This document shows positions 1-9,255 of a DNA stretch of 64,000 nucleotides, piece by piece; the stretch's first letter is position 1, and each line of letters opens with the position of its first letter. Under the pieces are notes generated by a model. It worked only from the letters and a program-made list of their open reading frames with translations, was not told the DNA's origin and did not search any database. A program made the translations under genes and the position numbers. Origin of the DNA: [Erwinia] mediterraneensis (lineage in GTDB: Bacteria > Pseudomonadota > Gammaproteobacteria > Enterobacterales > Enterobacteriaceae); assembly GCF_900604315.1 (NCBI RefSeq), contig NZ_LR026979.1, positions 100,023 through 164,022 on the forward strand, in the 5' to 3' direction.

Positions 1-883
1 GTTCCTCCGGCAGAAAATGCCCGCAGTGAGGCACCACCACGCCCGTGACCTCATCCGCAAAAGCCCGTAAAGGCGCCGCCATATCCGCGATGGAGCCCTG
101 TCCGGCACTGACTGCCAGTATCGGCATTTTCAGCTTCCCTTTTGCCTGTAAGTCCCGGTTCTGCTGAGCTGACTGCGTCACGGCCCGGTAAAAGGCCAGA
201 CCCGCGCGTAGCCCGCCGCTGGAGCAGAATACGCGCAGGTATTCGTTGATATCTTCATCAGAAAAAGTATCCGGTGCCGCCGTTTTTCTTTTCAGAAACC
301 ACTCCAGATAAAGACGTTCGCGTCCGGCAATCAGCGCTTCCGGCAGATCGGGCAGGGTATGGAAAGCAAAATGCCAGGTTTTCCAGGCGTTGTCTGGCGA
401 GACGGGCAGCGCCTCTGGCAGGGTGACCCCCGGAATTCCCGCATCCAGCAGCGCCAGCTTTCTCACCTCGTCCGGATAGCGCGCCGCACAGGGCCAGGCC
501 ACCCAGGCGCCGACATCATGGGCGGCCAGAAAATAGCGGTGGATCCTGAGTTGCCTCAGCAGTCCGTGTACTTTTTCCGCCAGAGAACGGGTATCGTAGC
601 CCGTTTCCGGCCGGTCAGAATCACCCTGGCCGGGAAGATCGGGCGCAACAATATGATAAGTGGCGCCCATCTGCTGCATCACTTTCCGCCACGCATACCA
701 GCTCTGTGGGAAACCCGCCAGTAATACCAGGGTATCGCCCGCCGGATTGCCGCCGGTGACATAATGTATTCTGACGCCCTCTATCGTGGCATAACGGTGT
801 TCAAAACCCGGCACTGTTTTATCACTCCAGCTGGCAGGTTCTGCATGTGCCTGGCGGAGTTCAGGTATTGCGCGATGTGTCAT
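1..883 (-). CDS. alpha/beta-hydrolase, epoxide hydrolase/haloacetate dehalogenase-like (C-terminus beyond window edge)
   Basis: Read on the minus strand from the ATG at 881-883 to the left edge, about 294 residues, so the end is missing. The fold landmarks appear in order: an oxyanion-hole region 'LLAGFPQSWYAW', a 'PDLPGQGDSD' segment, the nucleophile elbow 'AAHDVGAWVAW' with Asp as nucleophile (typical of epoxide hydrolases and haloacetate dehalogenases rather than Ser esterases), and a catalytic His in 'PHCGHFLPEE' at the very edge. The substrate cannot be told. It lies 85 bp downstream of, and in line with, a TetR-family gene, which suggests a small regulator-enzyme operon for a toxic or xenobiotic compound. 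The family is clear; the specificity is inference. Confidence 0.85.
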   Translation of the reverse strand, partial: MTHRAIPELRQAHAEPASWSDKTVPGFEHRYATIEGVRIHYVTGGNPAGDTLVLLAGFPQSWYAWRKVMQQMGATYHIVAPDLPGQGDSDRPETGYDTRSLAEKVHGLLRQLRIHRYFLAAHDVGAWVAWPCAARYPDEVRKLALLDAGIPGVTLPEALPVSPDNAWKTWHFAFHTLPDLPEALIAGRERLYLEWFLKRKTAAPDTFSDEDINEYLRVFCSSGGLRAGLAFYRAVTQSAQQNRDLQAKGKLKMPILAVSAGQGSIADMAAPLRAFADEVTGVVVPHCGHFLPEE

Positions 884-968
884 CTCAATTCCCCCTGATG
901 TTGTTGTTCTTGCCAGTGCGGCAAGGCGGTTGTTCAAGAAAGTGCGCTTTCATGGCGCGGTTATGACG

Positions 969-1586
969 TTAATCCAGAAGCTTCATCGCCAGGCGTATCG
1001 TCTCTTCTCTGTCTGTCAGGTCTTCCACTTTTCCCACCACACGCATGCCAAAGGCGATGCAGAGGATCAGTTCTGCGGCCGTCTCGCTGTTGAGATGGGG
1101 CGATACCGAGCCATCCTGCTGACCCTGCTCAAGCAGAGAGATAAGAAAGGCTTTATTGCGCCGCACGGCCTCACCTACCAGGGTGGAAAGCTCCTCATCC
1201 AGTACCTGAAGCTCAACGGCACTGCCAACCACCAGACAGCCTCGCCTGCCTTCCACCTGATGAGCGGAATCGAGATAGAAGCGCAACAGTTCCGCCAGCT
1301 GTTCCCGACCGGTGGCGAGCGGCGCCAGACGCTGGCGCAGTTGTGCATTACGTTCAGAGGTATAGCGTTCGAACACCTGAAGAAACAGGCTACGTTTGTC
1401 TTTAAACGCTTTGTAAATGCTGCCGGCCGTCAGCGTCATCGCCTCGCTTAAATCCGCAATTGAGGCGGCATGAAAGCCTTTCTGACGGAAAACGAGCATG
1501 GCCCGTTCCAGCGCCTGGTCAATATCAAATTCCCGGGGGCGGCCACGCTCTTTCACCCGGCTCTGCACATTAAGCGCTTTCGTCAT
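969..1586 (-). CDS. TetR/AcrR-family transcriptional regulator
   Basis: 205 residues, the normal size for the family. The N-terminal helix-turn-helix is obvious at about residues 15-65 ('GRPREFDIDQALERAM', then 'TAGSIYKAFKDKRSLF' as recognition helix and YxxFxxK motif). The C-terminal half carries the 'RRGCLVVGSAVEL' pattern common in TetR repressors related to NemR/AcrR. It is upstream of and codirectional with the alpha/beta-hydrolase, its likely target. A 16-bp inverted repeat just upstream of its start could be the autoregulatory operator. The ligand is unknown. Confidence 0.9.
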   Translation of the reverse strand: MTKALNVQSRVKERGRPREFDIDQALERAMLVFRQKGFHAASIADLSEAMTLTAGSIYKAFKDKRSLFLQVFERYTSERNAQLRQRLAPLATGREQLAELLRFYLDSAHQVEGRRGCLVVGSAVELQVLDEELSTLVGEAVRRNKAFLISLLEQGQQDGSVSPHLNSETAAELILCIAFGMRVVGKVEDLTDREETIRLAMKLLD

Positions 1587-1600
1587 ACTACACCCAATAA

Positions 1601-1616
1601 GGAAATGAATGTTTCC
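1601..1616. promoter_or_regulatory. inverted repeat upstream of TetR gene, candidate operator
   Basis: GGAAA-N6-TTTCC, 15 bp upstream of the TetR start at 1586. Position and symmetry fit a TetR autoregulatory operator, but the arms are only 5 bp and no second copy was found, so this is tentative. Confidence 0.3.
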
Positions 1617-1734
1617 AAAATGACAGAAATTTTCGTCGACGGCAAGTCCCTGTCATCGGGGCAGGCTGCAAGCGGAGAAGGTATAAGCGGCGGCTCTTAA
1701 AAGCGCTCAGGGGAAGACAGTGTTGCAGAGGCGA

Positions 1735-1776
1735 ACAGGCCCGACTCGTCTGAGCGACGCAATAAGTCGGGCCTGT
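1735..1776 (-). terminator. 12-bp inverted repeat, probable terminator of the dehydrogenase operon
   Basis: ACAGGCCCGACT at 1735-1746 is exactly complementary to 1765-1776, with an 18-nt loop. It sits 19 bp past the stop codon of the tartrate dehydrogenase gene. There is no long U-run on either side, so a factor-independent terminator is likely but not certain. Confidence 0.5.
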
Positions 1777-1795
1777 CCTTTGTTGTGACTGACGA

Positions 1796-2884
1796 TTATG
1801 CCGTCGCGGCCAGCGGCATTTTGGCGTCAATGAAGTTGACCACGGCGCGGGTGACTTCTGCTGTACTGGCTGTTCCGCCTACATCCGGCGTCAGAATGCC
1901 TTTACTGCAGGCGTGTTCGATACCTTCCATCACCAGCGCAGCGGCTTCCCGCTCCCCCAGATGTTCCAGCATCTGTACCGCCGTCCAGAAGGTGGCGACC
2001 GGGTTGGCGATGCCTTTGCCGGTAATATCAAAGGCCGAACCATGAATAGGTTCAAACATGGAGGGGAAACGGCGCTCCGGATCGATGTTCGCGGTGGGGG
2101 CTACCCCCAGGCTGCCCGCCAGCGCCCCGGCCAGGTCAGAAAGAATATCGGCGTGCAGGTTAGTGGCAACGATAGTATCCAGGCTCTGCGGATGCAGGGT
2201 CATACGGTGTGTCATGGCGTCAACCAGCATCTTATCCCAGCTGACATCCGGGAACTCCTCAGCAACCTCAGCGGCAATTTCATCCCACATCACCATACCG
2301 TGACGTTGAGCATTGGACTTGGTCACCACGGTCAGTAACTTCCGTGGTCGCGACTGCGCCAGTTTAAAGGCATAACGCATGATGCGCGTTACGCCGACCC
2401 GGGTAAAAATGGCCACTTCCGTTCCCACTTCTTCCGGCAGTCCGCGATGCGCACGACCGCCATTGCCTGAATACTCGCCTTCGGAGTTCTCACGCACGAT
2501 CACCCAGTCGAGATCCCCCGGACCGCAGTTGCGTAACGGCGGAATGATGCCCGGCAGAATTTTGGTAGGGCGCACGTTTGCATACTGATCGAACCCCTGG
2601 CAGATGGGCAAACGCAGACCCCACAGCGTGATATGGTCCGGCACATCGGGTGCGCCTACTGCGCCAAAATAAATCGCGTCGAACTTTTTCAGCGTCTTCA
2701 GGCCATCTTCCGGCATCATCACGCCATGCTTTTTGTAATAGTCAGAGCCCCAGTCAAAGGTTTTAATAGCGAATCGCAGCTCGCTATTCTGGCGCTCCAG
2801 CGCACGCAGCACCTCAATGCCAGCGGAAATCACTTCCGGACCAATACCGTCGGCGGGAATAGCTGCAATCGAATAGTTACGCAT
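1796..2884 (-). CDS. tartrate dehydrogenase/decarboxylase or D-malate dehydrogenase (isopropylmalate dehydrogenase family)
   Basis: 362 residues, full length for NAD-dependent beta-decarboxylating dehydrogenases (TtuC/DmlA branch). Visible marks: N-terminal 'AAIPADGIGPEVI', 'FGAVGAPDVPDHITLWG' characteristic of the tartrate/D-malate branch, the substrate-binding Arg/Lys region 'QYANVRPTKILPG', and the family signature 'NLHADILSDLAGALAGSL' that binds Mg2+ and NAD. It should oxidise (and decarboxylate) tartrate, D-malate or a related 2-hydroxy diacid in the cytosol. A 15-bp gap separates it from the upstream transporter gene, and the divergent LysR gene completes the same arrangement as E. coli dmlR-dmlA or the ttu loci. 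Exact substrate is inference. Confidence 0.88.
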   Translation of the reverse strand: MRNYSIAAIPADGIGPEVISAGIEVLRALERQNSELRFAIKTFDWGSDYYKKHGVMMPEDGLKTLKKFDAIYFGAVGAPDVPDHITLWGLRLPICQGFDQYANVRPTKILPGIIPPLRNCGPGDLDWVIVRENSEGEYSGNGGRAHRGLPEEVGTEVAIFTRVGVTRIMRYAFKLAQSRPRKLLTVVTKSNAQRHGMVMWDEIAAEVAEEFPDVSWDKMLVDAMTHRMTLHPQSLDTIVATNLHADILSDLAGALAGSLGVAPTANIDPERRFPSMFEPIHGSAFDITGKGIANPVATFWTAVQMLEHLGEREAAALVMEGIEHACSKGILTPDVGGTASTAEVTRAVVNFIDAKMPLAATA

Positions 2885-2899
2885 AAGGATCTCCAGATA

Positions 2900-4213
2900 T
2901 TAAGAATGAATTTCAGGGTGTGAAAGGTTAGCGGCCTGCCGTTTGCGTTGACCGGATGAGAGCCATAAAACGACAACCGCGGAAACGAGGAGCAGGCCAG
3001 CCACGAAATAGAGGCCCCACTCATAACTGCCGGTCTGCTGGCGGATCACGCCAATCATCATCGGGCCGAAGAAGCCGCCGAGATTACCGATAGAGTTGAT
3101 TGCGGCGATGCCTGCAGCGGCAGCCGGACCGGAGAGAAAGAGGGTAGGCATACTCCATAATGGCGGCTTGGAAGCGCTAATTCCGAGGTTAACCAGCGTC
3201 AGCGCCAGAATAACGGTTAGCAGCGAGCTGACGGTGCCCGCGTAAATCAGACCGGCACTGGCCAGCAGACAGGCACCAATCACATGCCAGCTGCGCTCGC
3301 CGGTACGGTCCGAATGGCGTGCCCAGAGGATCATTCCGCCTACGCCAGTCACTGCCGGAATGGCGTTGAGGAAGCCAATCGCCAGTGACGAGGCGCCAAA
3401 CGAATGGATAATTTGCGGTGACCAGATACCCAGCGTGTAGAGACCCGCTGAAGTGCCAAAATAAACCAGCGCCAGCGCCAGTACCCGCCGATCGGCCAGA
3501 CCACGCCAGACACTGCTGTGACCATGACTGGCGACGCGCGCCTGCTCTTCGGCCTGCATCGTGTCCTGCAGCCAGTGGCGCTCTTCATCCGTCAGCCAGT
3601 GCGCTTTTTCAGGGCGATCGGTCAGATAAAACAGCACAACGATGCCCAGCACTACTGCTGGCAGAGCCTCCAGCACAAACAGCCATTGCCAGCCGGCATA
3701 ACCCAGCATGCCGTGCATTTCCAGCAGGGCGGCAGAAACCGGCGATCCCAGCGCCGTAGAGAGAGGGGCGGCCGCCATAAAAATAGCGGTAACCTGGGCG
3801 CGACGCGCCGCCGGGAACCAGTAGCTCAGATAAAGAATGATGCCGGGAAAGAAACCGGCTTCAGCCACGCCCAGCAGGAAGCGCAGAATGTAAAAGCTGG
3901 TGGTGCCCTGTACAAAGGCCATGCAGCCGGAAACCAGGCCCCAGGTGATCATAACGCGCGCAATCCAGATGCGGGCGCCTACTTTGTGCAGAATAAGATT
4001 AGAGGGCACTTCAAAAAGAAAGTAACCGAGAAAAAATATCCCTGCGCCCAGACCAAAGACCGTTGGAGAAAAACCCAGATCCTGATTCATGGTCAGTGCG
4101 GCAAAACCGATATTCACACGATCGAGAAAAGCGATGAAATAGAGCAGCATAATGAAAGGAACAATGCGCAAAGTAATTTTGCGCATGACCCTTTTTTCGA
4201 GATCAGTTTTCAT
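2900..4213 (-). CDS. MFS transporter, anion:cation symporter (ACS) family, probable tartrate/organic acid uptake
   Basis: 437 residues with about 12 membrane segments. The N-terminus 'RIVPFIMLLYFIAFLDRVN' and the loop 'AEAGFFPGIILYLSYWFP' are typical of the ACS family that takes up tartrate, phthalate, glucarate and similar acids with a cation. The start ATG at 4213 is preceded by GGAG at good spacing. It is the first gene of a two-gene operon with the tartrate-type dehydrogenase (15-bp gap), so it most likely imports the substrate of that enzyme. The family assignment is secure; the substrate is inferred from context. Confidence 0.88.
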   Translation of the reverse strand: MKTDLEKRVMRKITLRIVPFIMLLYFIAFLDRVNIGFAALTMNQDLGFSPTVFGLGAGIFFLGYFLFEVPSNLILHKVGARIWIARVMITWGLVSGCMAFVQGTTSFYILRFLLGVAEAGFFPGIILYLSYWFPAARRAQVTAIFMAAAPLSTALGSPVSAALLEMHGMLGYAGWQWLFVLEALPAVVLGIVVLFYLTDRPEKAHWLTDEERHWLQDTMQAEEQARVASHGHSSVWRGLADRRVLALALVYFGTSAGLYTLGIWSPQIIHSFGASSLAIGFLNAIPAVTGVGGMILWARHSDRTGERSWHVIGACLLASAGLIYAGTVSSLLTVILALTLVNLGISASKPPLWSMPTLFLSGPAAAAGIAAINSIGNLGGFFGPMMIGVIRQQTGSYEWGLYFVAGLLLVSAVVVLWLSSGQRKRQAANLSHPEIHS

Positions 4214-4294
4214 GTTCGGGTGCTCCAGGGTTGTCAGAGGGTTATTTTTTATGTCTTTCAGTATGCATTTTCGGCTTGCTTTATCGCCGTGAGG

Positions 4295-4319
4295 AATTTA
4301 TATAAATTATTTGAATAAT
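4295..4319. promoter_or_regulatory. paired palindromes in the divergent transporter/LysR promoter region
   Basis: The 123-bp region between the divergent transporter and LysR genes contains a perfect 14-bp palindrome AATTTATATAAATT (4295-4308) overlapping ATTATT-N2-AATAAT (4306-4319), directly upstream of the LysR start. LysR regulators usually bind such dyads to repress themselves and activate the divergent operon. Confidence 0.45.
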
Positions 4320-4336
4320 GCGCGGGTGAGGCAAAA

Positions 4337-5245
4337 ATGGATATAAATCAGCTACGTTGTTTTATCGCTACAGGTGAGGAACTTCACTTTGGACGGGCAG
4401 CACAACGCATGAATATGATGCCTGCGTCACTGAGTCGTTTTATTCGCTTACTGGAAGATGACCTCGGCGTACGTCTGCTGAACCGATCAACACGTAATGT
4501 CTCCCTGACGCCGGAAGGGGCCGATTTTCTTCACGGCGCGATAAAAGTGGTGGCGGAGTTCGATGCGTTTGCCCGGCGCTTCAGAAAAGGGTCGCAGGTA
4601 GCAAAAAGGACGCTGCGCATTGGCGTCATTGACAGCGCAGCACGCGGTCTGATGCCAACGCTTATCCAGTTTTTTATTAGGGAGTTTCCGGAAGCAGATA
4701 TTCATCTGACGGAAGATAAAACCGTAAATATGCTTCCCCGTCTCAAATCAGGATGGCTGGATATTATCTTTGCCCGCCCGCCGGAAAATATGGATGTCAG
4801 CCTGACGTCGCGTTTTATTACTGATGAAACCTGTGTGCTCGCCGTTCCTGCGGATCACCCTCTGGTGGCTAAAAATTGCGTAAGTGTGCATGACTTTGCA
4901 ACCGAGGCGATGATTATTCCCGAGCGTAAAACCCGCCCGCACAGTCACGATCTGACAATGAATATATTCAAAGCCGAGGGGCTGGAGCCGGTGGTGGCGC
5001 AGTTTGCCGAAGAGAAACAGACAATTTTAAGTTTCGTGGCGGCAGGCTTGGGATTAGCCATCGTGCCGGCGTCTTATAAAAATATGAACAGCGATGGGGT
5101 TCACTATATTCCACTGGTTCTGAATGAAAAGGTGAAAGGACTACCGTTGAGCGTGATCTGGCATCAGGGCAATAGCGATCGACTGGTTAACGGATTACTG
5201 ACTATCCTGACGAGGGAAGCGGATACTTTAACCGCAGGGTTGTGA
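4337..5245 (+). CDS. LysR-family transcriptional regulator of the tartrate/D-malate operon
   Basis: 302 residues. The N-terminal winged helix is intact ('MDINQLRCFIATGEELHFG', 'PASLSRFIRLLEDDLG'), followed by a periplasmic-binding-protein-like effector domain. The start is set by GAGG eight bases before ATG 4337. It is divergent from the transporter-dehydrogenase operon across a 123-bp region with palindromes, the classic arrangement for a LysR activator of the adjacent operon. The inducer would be the organic acid that is transported, by inference. Confidence 0.9.
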   Translation: MDINQLRCFIATGEELHFGRAAQRMNMMPASLSRFIRLLEDDLGVRLLNRSTRNVSLTPEGADFLHGAIKVVAEFDAFARRFRKGSQVAKRTLRIGVIDSAARGLMPTLIQFFIREFPEADIHLTEDKTVNMLPRLKSGWLDIIFARPPENMDVSLTSRFITDETCVLAVPADHPLVAKNCVSVHDFATEAMIIPERKTRPHSHDLTMNIFKAEGLEPVVAQFAEEKQTILSFVAAGLGLAIVPASYKNMNSDGVHYIPLVLNEKVKGLPLSVIWHQGNSDRLVNGLLTILTREADTLTAGL

Positions 5246-5335
5246 CGTTTTAACCGCAGCCTCAGCGCGAAATCACCTTTTACTGCGCAGCTATCTGTTA
5301 AGCTGACGCCACGCATACTTTACCAGGCAATATTT

Positions 5336-5641
5336 ATGAACGAAAAGAAGATGATTTCCATCGATCAGTTCAGCGCTGAGGAGCGTCTGGCCGTGGATGA
5401 AACCTTCAACAGGCTGGTGCAAAAGTACCGGCTGCGTAGCGGTAAGGAACCTGACAGTAAGAAAGAGAAGGAGCTTCTCACTGAAGCCCGGCAAACCATC
5501 ATGGCTGAGAAACAGGAAAAAGAAGAAGCGAAAGCGCGTGCTGCCAGTAAGCCGCCACGGAAGAAGAAACCGGAGACGCTGACAGAGAAAGAAGTGAAAG
5601 ATTTTAGCTGGTCAGCCTCGGTGGTGCGCGGCAGACGATAA
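5336..5641 (+). CDS. small DUF3811 (YjbD-like) protein
   Basis: 101 residues, very rich in Lys, Glu and Arg. The C-terminal end 'DFSWSASVVRGRR' closely matches the 'FSWSA..RGRR' tail that I recall from E. coli YjbD (DUF3811), and the helical charged middle is also similar. The function of that family is unknown. The protein is somewhat longer than YjbD. It follows the LysR gene by 90 bp on the same strand but has its own spacing and probably its own promoter. Confidence 0.7.
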   Translation: MNEKKMISIDQFSAEERLAVDETFNRLVQKYRLRSGKEPDSKKEKELLTEARQTIMAEKQEKEEAKARAASKPPRKKKPETLTEKEVKDFSWSASVVRGRR

Positions 5642-5654
5642 ACCGCAACGGGAC

Positions 5655-5676
5655 GAAGCGGGCAGCGACCCGCTTC
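5655..5676. terminator. 8-bp stem hairpin between convergent genes
   Basis: GAAGCGGG (5655-5662) pairs with CCCGCTTC (5669-5676), loop of 6. It lies between the YjbD-like gene and the convergent transporter pseudogene and could end transcription from both sides; no U-run is visible. Confidence 0.4.
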
Positions 5677-5693
5677 ACTACCCGCGTTACGAC

Positions 5694-7098
5694 TTACTCC
5701 GGCTGAATAATCCCCTTTCTGATCCCTTCTGGCGTCTCGCTGTCTCCTGTTACCGAAGGATGAAACACACCTTTTCGCAACGCGGCTTTGATAACTGCAT
5801 GCTCGTCTTCGGTAAATTTATATTTACTCATGATAACGATGCGCAGCAACGCCCCTATCGCTGGCAGCAAAGCCACGCAGAAAAATAAACTATTCAGCGT
5901 GGACGGCGTCTGCGTGGTATTGGGAATGTAACCAGACAGCGATAACAGCAAGCCGGAAGCGCCGCTTGCCACAGCAACAGAGAGTTTGTCAGTGAAGGTC
6001 TGACCGGAGACGGTCATCGCAGCACAACGCTTTCCGGTGTGGTAGCAGGAATCTTCTACCGTGTCGGCGATCATTGCCGAGATCTGCGAGTTGGTCATCA
6101 TAAAAATAGCCGTTATCAGAGTGAGCCAGACCAGCACGCTGGTTGCGCTGTGATAGCCGGTAAACCAGAAGCCCAGACGCGCCACAATTTCCAGCAGACA
6201 TAACGCGATAAACAGATCGCGCTTTTTAAAACGTCGCGTCAGCCACTGGGGGCCCAGGCAAGCCAGCGCGCAGGCGAGGGTAATGGAGCCGAGAACAGAA
6301 ACCAGCGCGGCATCCCTGATGTTACAGGTAAAGAATAGATATAAAGGTTGCCGAGCACGTTGGAAAACACATTCATGAAAAAGGCGCTGAGAATGAAAAA
6401 CAGGGGTTTGTTTTTCCAGTCGGCAATGAATGTTTGCTTCAGCGTAATTTTTTCATTTTCCGCACTACGGATACGCTCTTTAACGTTAAAAAAGCCATTC
6501 AGCATTAACACTACGCCTGACAGTATCAGTGCTGCCGCACCCAGAAAATAACCGCCATCCTGACTGTATTGCGCGAAGAATTTAATCAGATAAGGGAACA
6601 GAATCAGCGTGGCGCCAGTACCCGCATTGACCCCAGGCATGGCGCAGGTTTCCGCTTTGGCGCGCTCCTGAGGTTCGCCGGTCATCACGGAGGTCATGGA
6701 CCAGAAAGGAATATCAGACAGGGCATAAAGTGTGCCCCACAAGGTACAGGTGACGCCGGCATAAAGGGTTTTTGTGGTCAGGCTGGCATCGATATTATAA
6801 AAGGCCGCCACCGTGACAAGAGCGATTAACACCGGCGCGATCAGCATAAAAGGACGAAACTTGCCTGAGCGCAAATGTAACGTATCCATGATGCCAGCAA
6901 TCAGAGGATCATGAATGGCATCCCATAGGCGCGCGCATAAAAAATAAAGCTTGTCGCCACCTGAAAAATACCCAAAACATCCGTTTAAAAACAGAGGATA
7001 AAACTTCCGACCAGCCCGAAATTAAAGCACTGGCCCATGCCATAACCAAAACAGGAGGTAAGCTCTTTGAGCGGAATTTTACTGGCTGAATGTTCCAT
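5694..7098 (-). pseudogene. GPH-family (glycoside-pentoside-hexuronide) sugar transporter, broken by a stop and two frameshifts
   Basis: Joined conceptually, the pieces give a normal GPH/MelB-type symporter of about 465 residues. It starts at ATG 7098 ('MEHSASKIPLKELTSCFGYG'). A TAA appears about codon 38 in what should read F-Y-T-D. A frameshift follows near 6930 so that 'RLWDAIHDPLIAGIMDTLHL' continues in another frame, and a second shift near 6330 follows 'NLYIYSL', after which 'RDAALVSVLGSITLACA' continues to the real C-terminus at 5694. Three separate lesions mean the gene is dead. No glycosidase lies next to it, so the ancestral substrate is unknown. Confidence 0.85.
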
Positions 7099-7593
7099 GG
7101 ATATTTTAGCTTTTTTAGGTGTAGAGCACAGCAGAGCTGTACTGACGCAAAGATCTGATGAGTCTTTAACGCCAGTACAAGGCTTTAACCGGTTAACTTG
7201 CCTGCAGAATAAGCGATTTGATTAATTGTTTTCAGCTTCATCATAAGGCCTGCCATCTTCATCAAAGAAATCGTGAGCCAGCGACCCTGGAAATCATTGT
7301 CGATATGCTTGATTTCAGGCCATACAACGCTCAGGCGGTTATCTGAATTCTGTGATTGCTTTTGGTCCGGCAGAGAGATTTCACTCCCCGGGCAATATCA
7401 CTGTTATTCAGCAGGTTACAGCCCACTGACCTCTACTGCCGCTCTGGCTGTCGGTGCTGACCGTCATTGCCGTGCCTGTTGCGGACAGGGGTAATGTTGA
7501 ATTTGCCGGGCGTTGGAATATACAATTACAACACTTTGAAATGTAAGCTGTTGAGGGCACTTCAGGTGCAGAAAGCAGACTGAACCGTTAAAT
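7099..7593. other. intergenic region without a recognisable gene
   Basis: 495 bp between the start of the broken GPH transporter and the lpxL-like gene. The short open frames in it show no family features. The segment probably holds the old transporter promoter and decayed sequence, plus the promoter of the lpxL-like gene near its right end. Confidence 0.5.
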
Positions 7594-8517
7594 ATGACCA
7601 GACTACCTGAATTTTCATCCGAGCTTCTTCGTCCTCGCTACTGGCTAACCTGGATCGGTATTTTTTTGTTGTATGTTATTGTCCTGCTGCCTTATCCGCT
7701 GCTCTCTTTTCTGGGGCGTAACGTGGGCAGGGCGGCCATGCGCTTTATACCGCGCCGTGTTTTTATTGCCCGCCGGAATCTGGAACTCTGTTTTCCCGAC
7801 ATGCCCGCAGCCGAACGTGAAGCGATGCTGAAACAGAATTTTGAATCTGTTGGCATGGGGTTACTGGAAACCGGTATAGCCTGGTTCTGGCCAGACTGGC
7901 GTATCAATAAGTGGTGCACCGTTACCGGCTACGAGCATATGCAAAAGGCGCGGGAAAAACAGCGCGGCGTACTCCTTATTGGCATGCACTTTCTGACCCT
8001 GGAGCTTGGCGCGCGCGTCTTCGGCATGCAGAATCCTGGCATTGGCGTCTACCGCCCGAATGACAATAAATTACTCGACTGGCTGCAGACCCGCGGCCGT
8101 ATGCGCTCGAATAAAAGTATGCTGGATCGCAAAGATCTGAAGGGTATGATTCGGGCGCTGAAGCGTGATGAAATCATCTGGTATGCGCCTGACCATGATT
8201 ACGGCCCGCGCAGTAGCGTTTTTGCGCCTTTCTTCGCTGTGCAGAACGCGGCAACCACCGTAGGCAGTTATATGCTGATCCGTAGCGCCAGTCCCGCCGT
8301 CGTGCCCTTTGTTCCCCGGCGTCTGCCGCATGGGCGTGGTTACGAACTGGTGATTTTGCCGGATATCAGTGACGAAATATCACTGGAGAGTGACGTTGCG
8401 GCGGCAACCTGTATGAATCAGGCGGTGGAAAAAGCGGTATGGATGGCACCGGAACAGTATATGTGGCTGCACCGGCGCTTTAAAACCCGTCCTGCAGGTG
8501 AACCTTCGCGCTACTGA
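7594..8517 (+). CDS. lpxL: lipid A biosynthesis lauroyl (or related) acyltransferase, LpxL family
   Basis: 307 residues, one more than E. coli LpxL, with near-identical blocks such as 'RNLELCFP', '[10 protein letters not shown]', '[16 protein letters not shown]', '[15 protein letters not shown]' and the tail '[16 protein letters not shown]'. The acyltransferase HX4E motif is in 'MHFLTLELG', and a membrane anchor spans about residues 17-40. It transfers an acyl chain from acyl-ACP to Kdo2-lipid IVA at the inner membrane. It agrees better with LpxL than with the cold-induced LpxP. Whether this is the only lpxL of the genome or an extra paralogue cannot be seen here. Confidence 0.88.
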   Translation: MTRLPEFSSELLRPRYWLTWIGIFLLYVIVLLPYPLLSFLGRNVGRAAMRFIPRRVFIARRNLELCFPDMPAAEREAMLKQNFESVGMGLLETGIAWFWPDWRINKWCTVTGYEHMQKAREKQRGVLLIGMHFLTLELGARVFGMQNPGIGVYRPNDNKLLDWLQTRGRMRSNKSMLDRKDLKGMIRALKRDEIIWYAPDHDYGPRSSVFAPFFAVQNAATTVGSYMLIRSASPAVVPFVPRRLPHGRGYELVILPDISDEISLESDVAAATCMNQAVEKAVWMAPEQYMWLHRRFKTRPAGEPSRY

Positions 8518-8543
8518 TCCGCCAGCCCGGCGCGCTGGCTGTA

Positions 8544-8576
8544 CTTACTGGCGCAGAGAAGCGCTGCGCCAGTAAG
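8544..8576 (+). terminator. 13-bp perfect hairpin after lpxL-like gene
   Basis: CTTACTGGCGCAG (8544-8556) is perfectly complementary to 8564-8576 with a 7-nt loop, 26 bp after the lpxL stop. It lacks a clear U-run but is the obvious candidate for the 3' end of that transcript. Confidence 0.55.
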
Positions 8577-8697
8577 AGTGATAACATTACTGCGCGGGTA
8601 TGCTACCCTGGCATCTACCATTCCCCACGCTGCTTCTGCACCTTTCAACTTAACAACTGGAAAGGGAAGCAGGTTTGATCCTGGAGCGGAGAATTTT

Positions 8698-9153
8698 ATG
8701 ACTGATATTACTCTCTACCACAACCCGGCCTGCGGTACATCGCGCAATACGCTGGGGCTGATTCGCAACAGCGGCGTGGAGCCTACTGTGATCCACTATC
8801 TGGAAACGCCTCCGTCGCGTACTGAGCTGCAAAAACTGATTACAGACATGGGCATCGGCGTGCGCGATCTGCTGCGCAAAAATACCGAGCCTTATGTTCA
8901 GCTGGGGCTGGCTGAAGCGCGCCTCAGCGATGATGAATTACTGGATACCATGGTGGCGCATCCCATTCTGATTAACCGCCCGATAGTCGTGACGCCGCTT
9001 GGTACCCGGCTCTGCCGTCCGGCTGAAACCGTGCTGGATATTCTGCCGGATCCACAACAAGGGGCATTTAGCAAAGAGAATGGGGACGCGCTGATTGATG
9101 AACAGGGTAAGCGTATCAGTCAGTATATGGATGGTTATGAAGAACGCCCCTGA
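8698..9153 (+). CDS. arsC: arsenate reductase (glutaredoxin-type ArsC)
   Basis: 151 residues from ATG 8698; a longer upstream open frame has no family similarity. 'ITLYHNPACGTSRNTLG' contains the catalytic Cys12, and the arginines that hold the arsenate/glutathione adduct in E. coli plasmid ArsC are at the same places (Arg60, Arg94, Arg107). It reduces arsenate to arsenite using glutathione and glutaredoxin. No arsR or arsB lies beside it, so it acts as an isolated gene here, and export of arsenite must depend on genes elsewhere. The C-terminus is about ten residues longer than usual. Confidence 0.92.
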   Translation: MTDITLYHNPACGTSRNTLGLIRNSGVEPTVIHYLETPPSRTELQKLITDMGIGVRDLLRKNTEPYVQLGLAEARLSDDELLDTMVAHPILINRPIVVTPLGTRLCRPAETVLDILPDPQQGAFSKENGDALIDEQGKRISQYMDGYEERP

Positions 9154-9255
9154 GCCTTAAAAGGCTTTAATCGTTTTGTTACAGGAGGGAGGCGGCGGCA
9201 TTCCGCTATCTGAGATTACCATTAATACCGTAACGCCTCCCGTCCGGAATAGTTA

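Noticed and set aside
930..1451. 173-codon plus-strand frame
   Set aside because: Antisense to the TetR gene, which has a complete helix-turn-helix.
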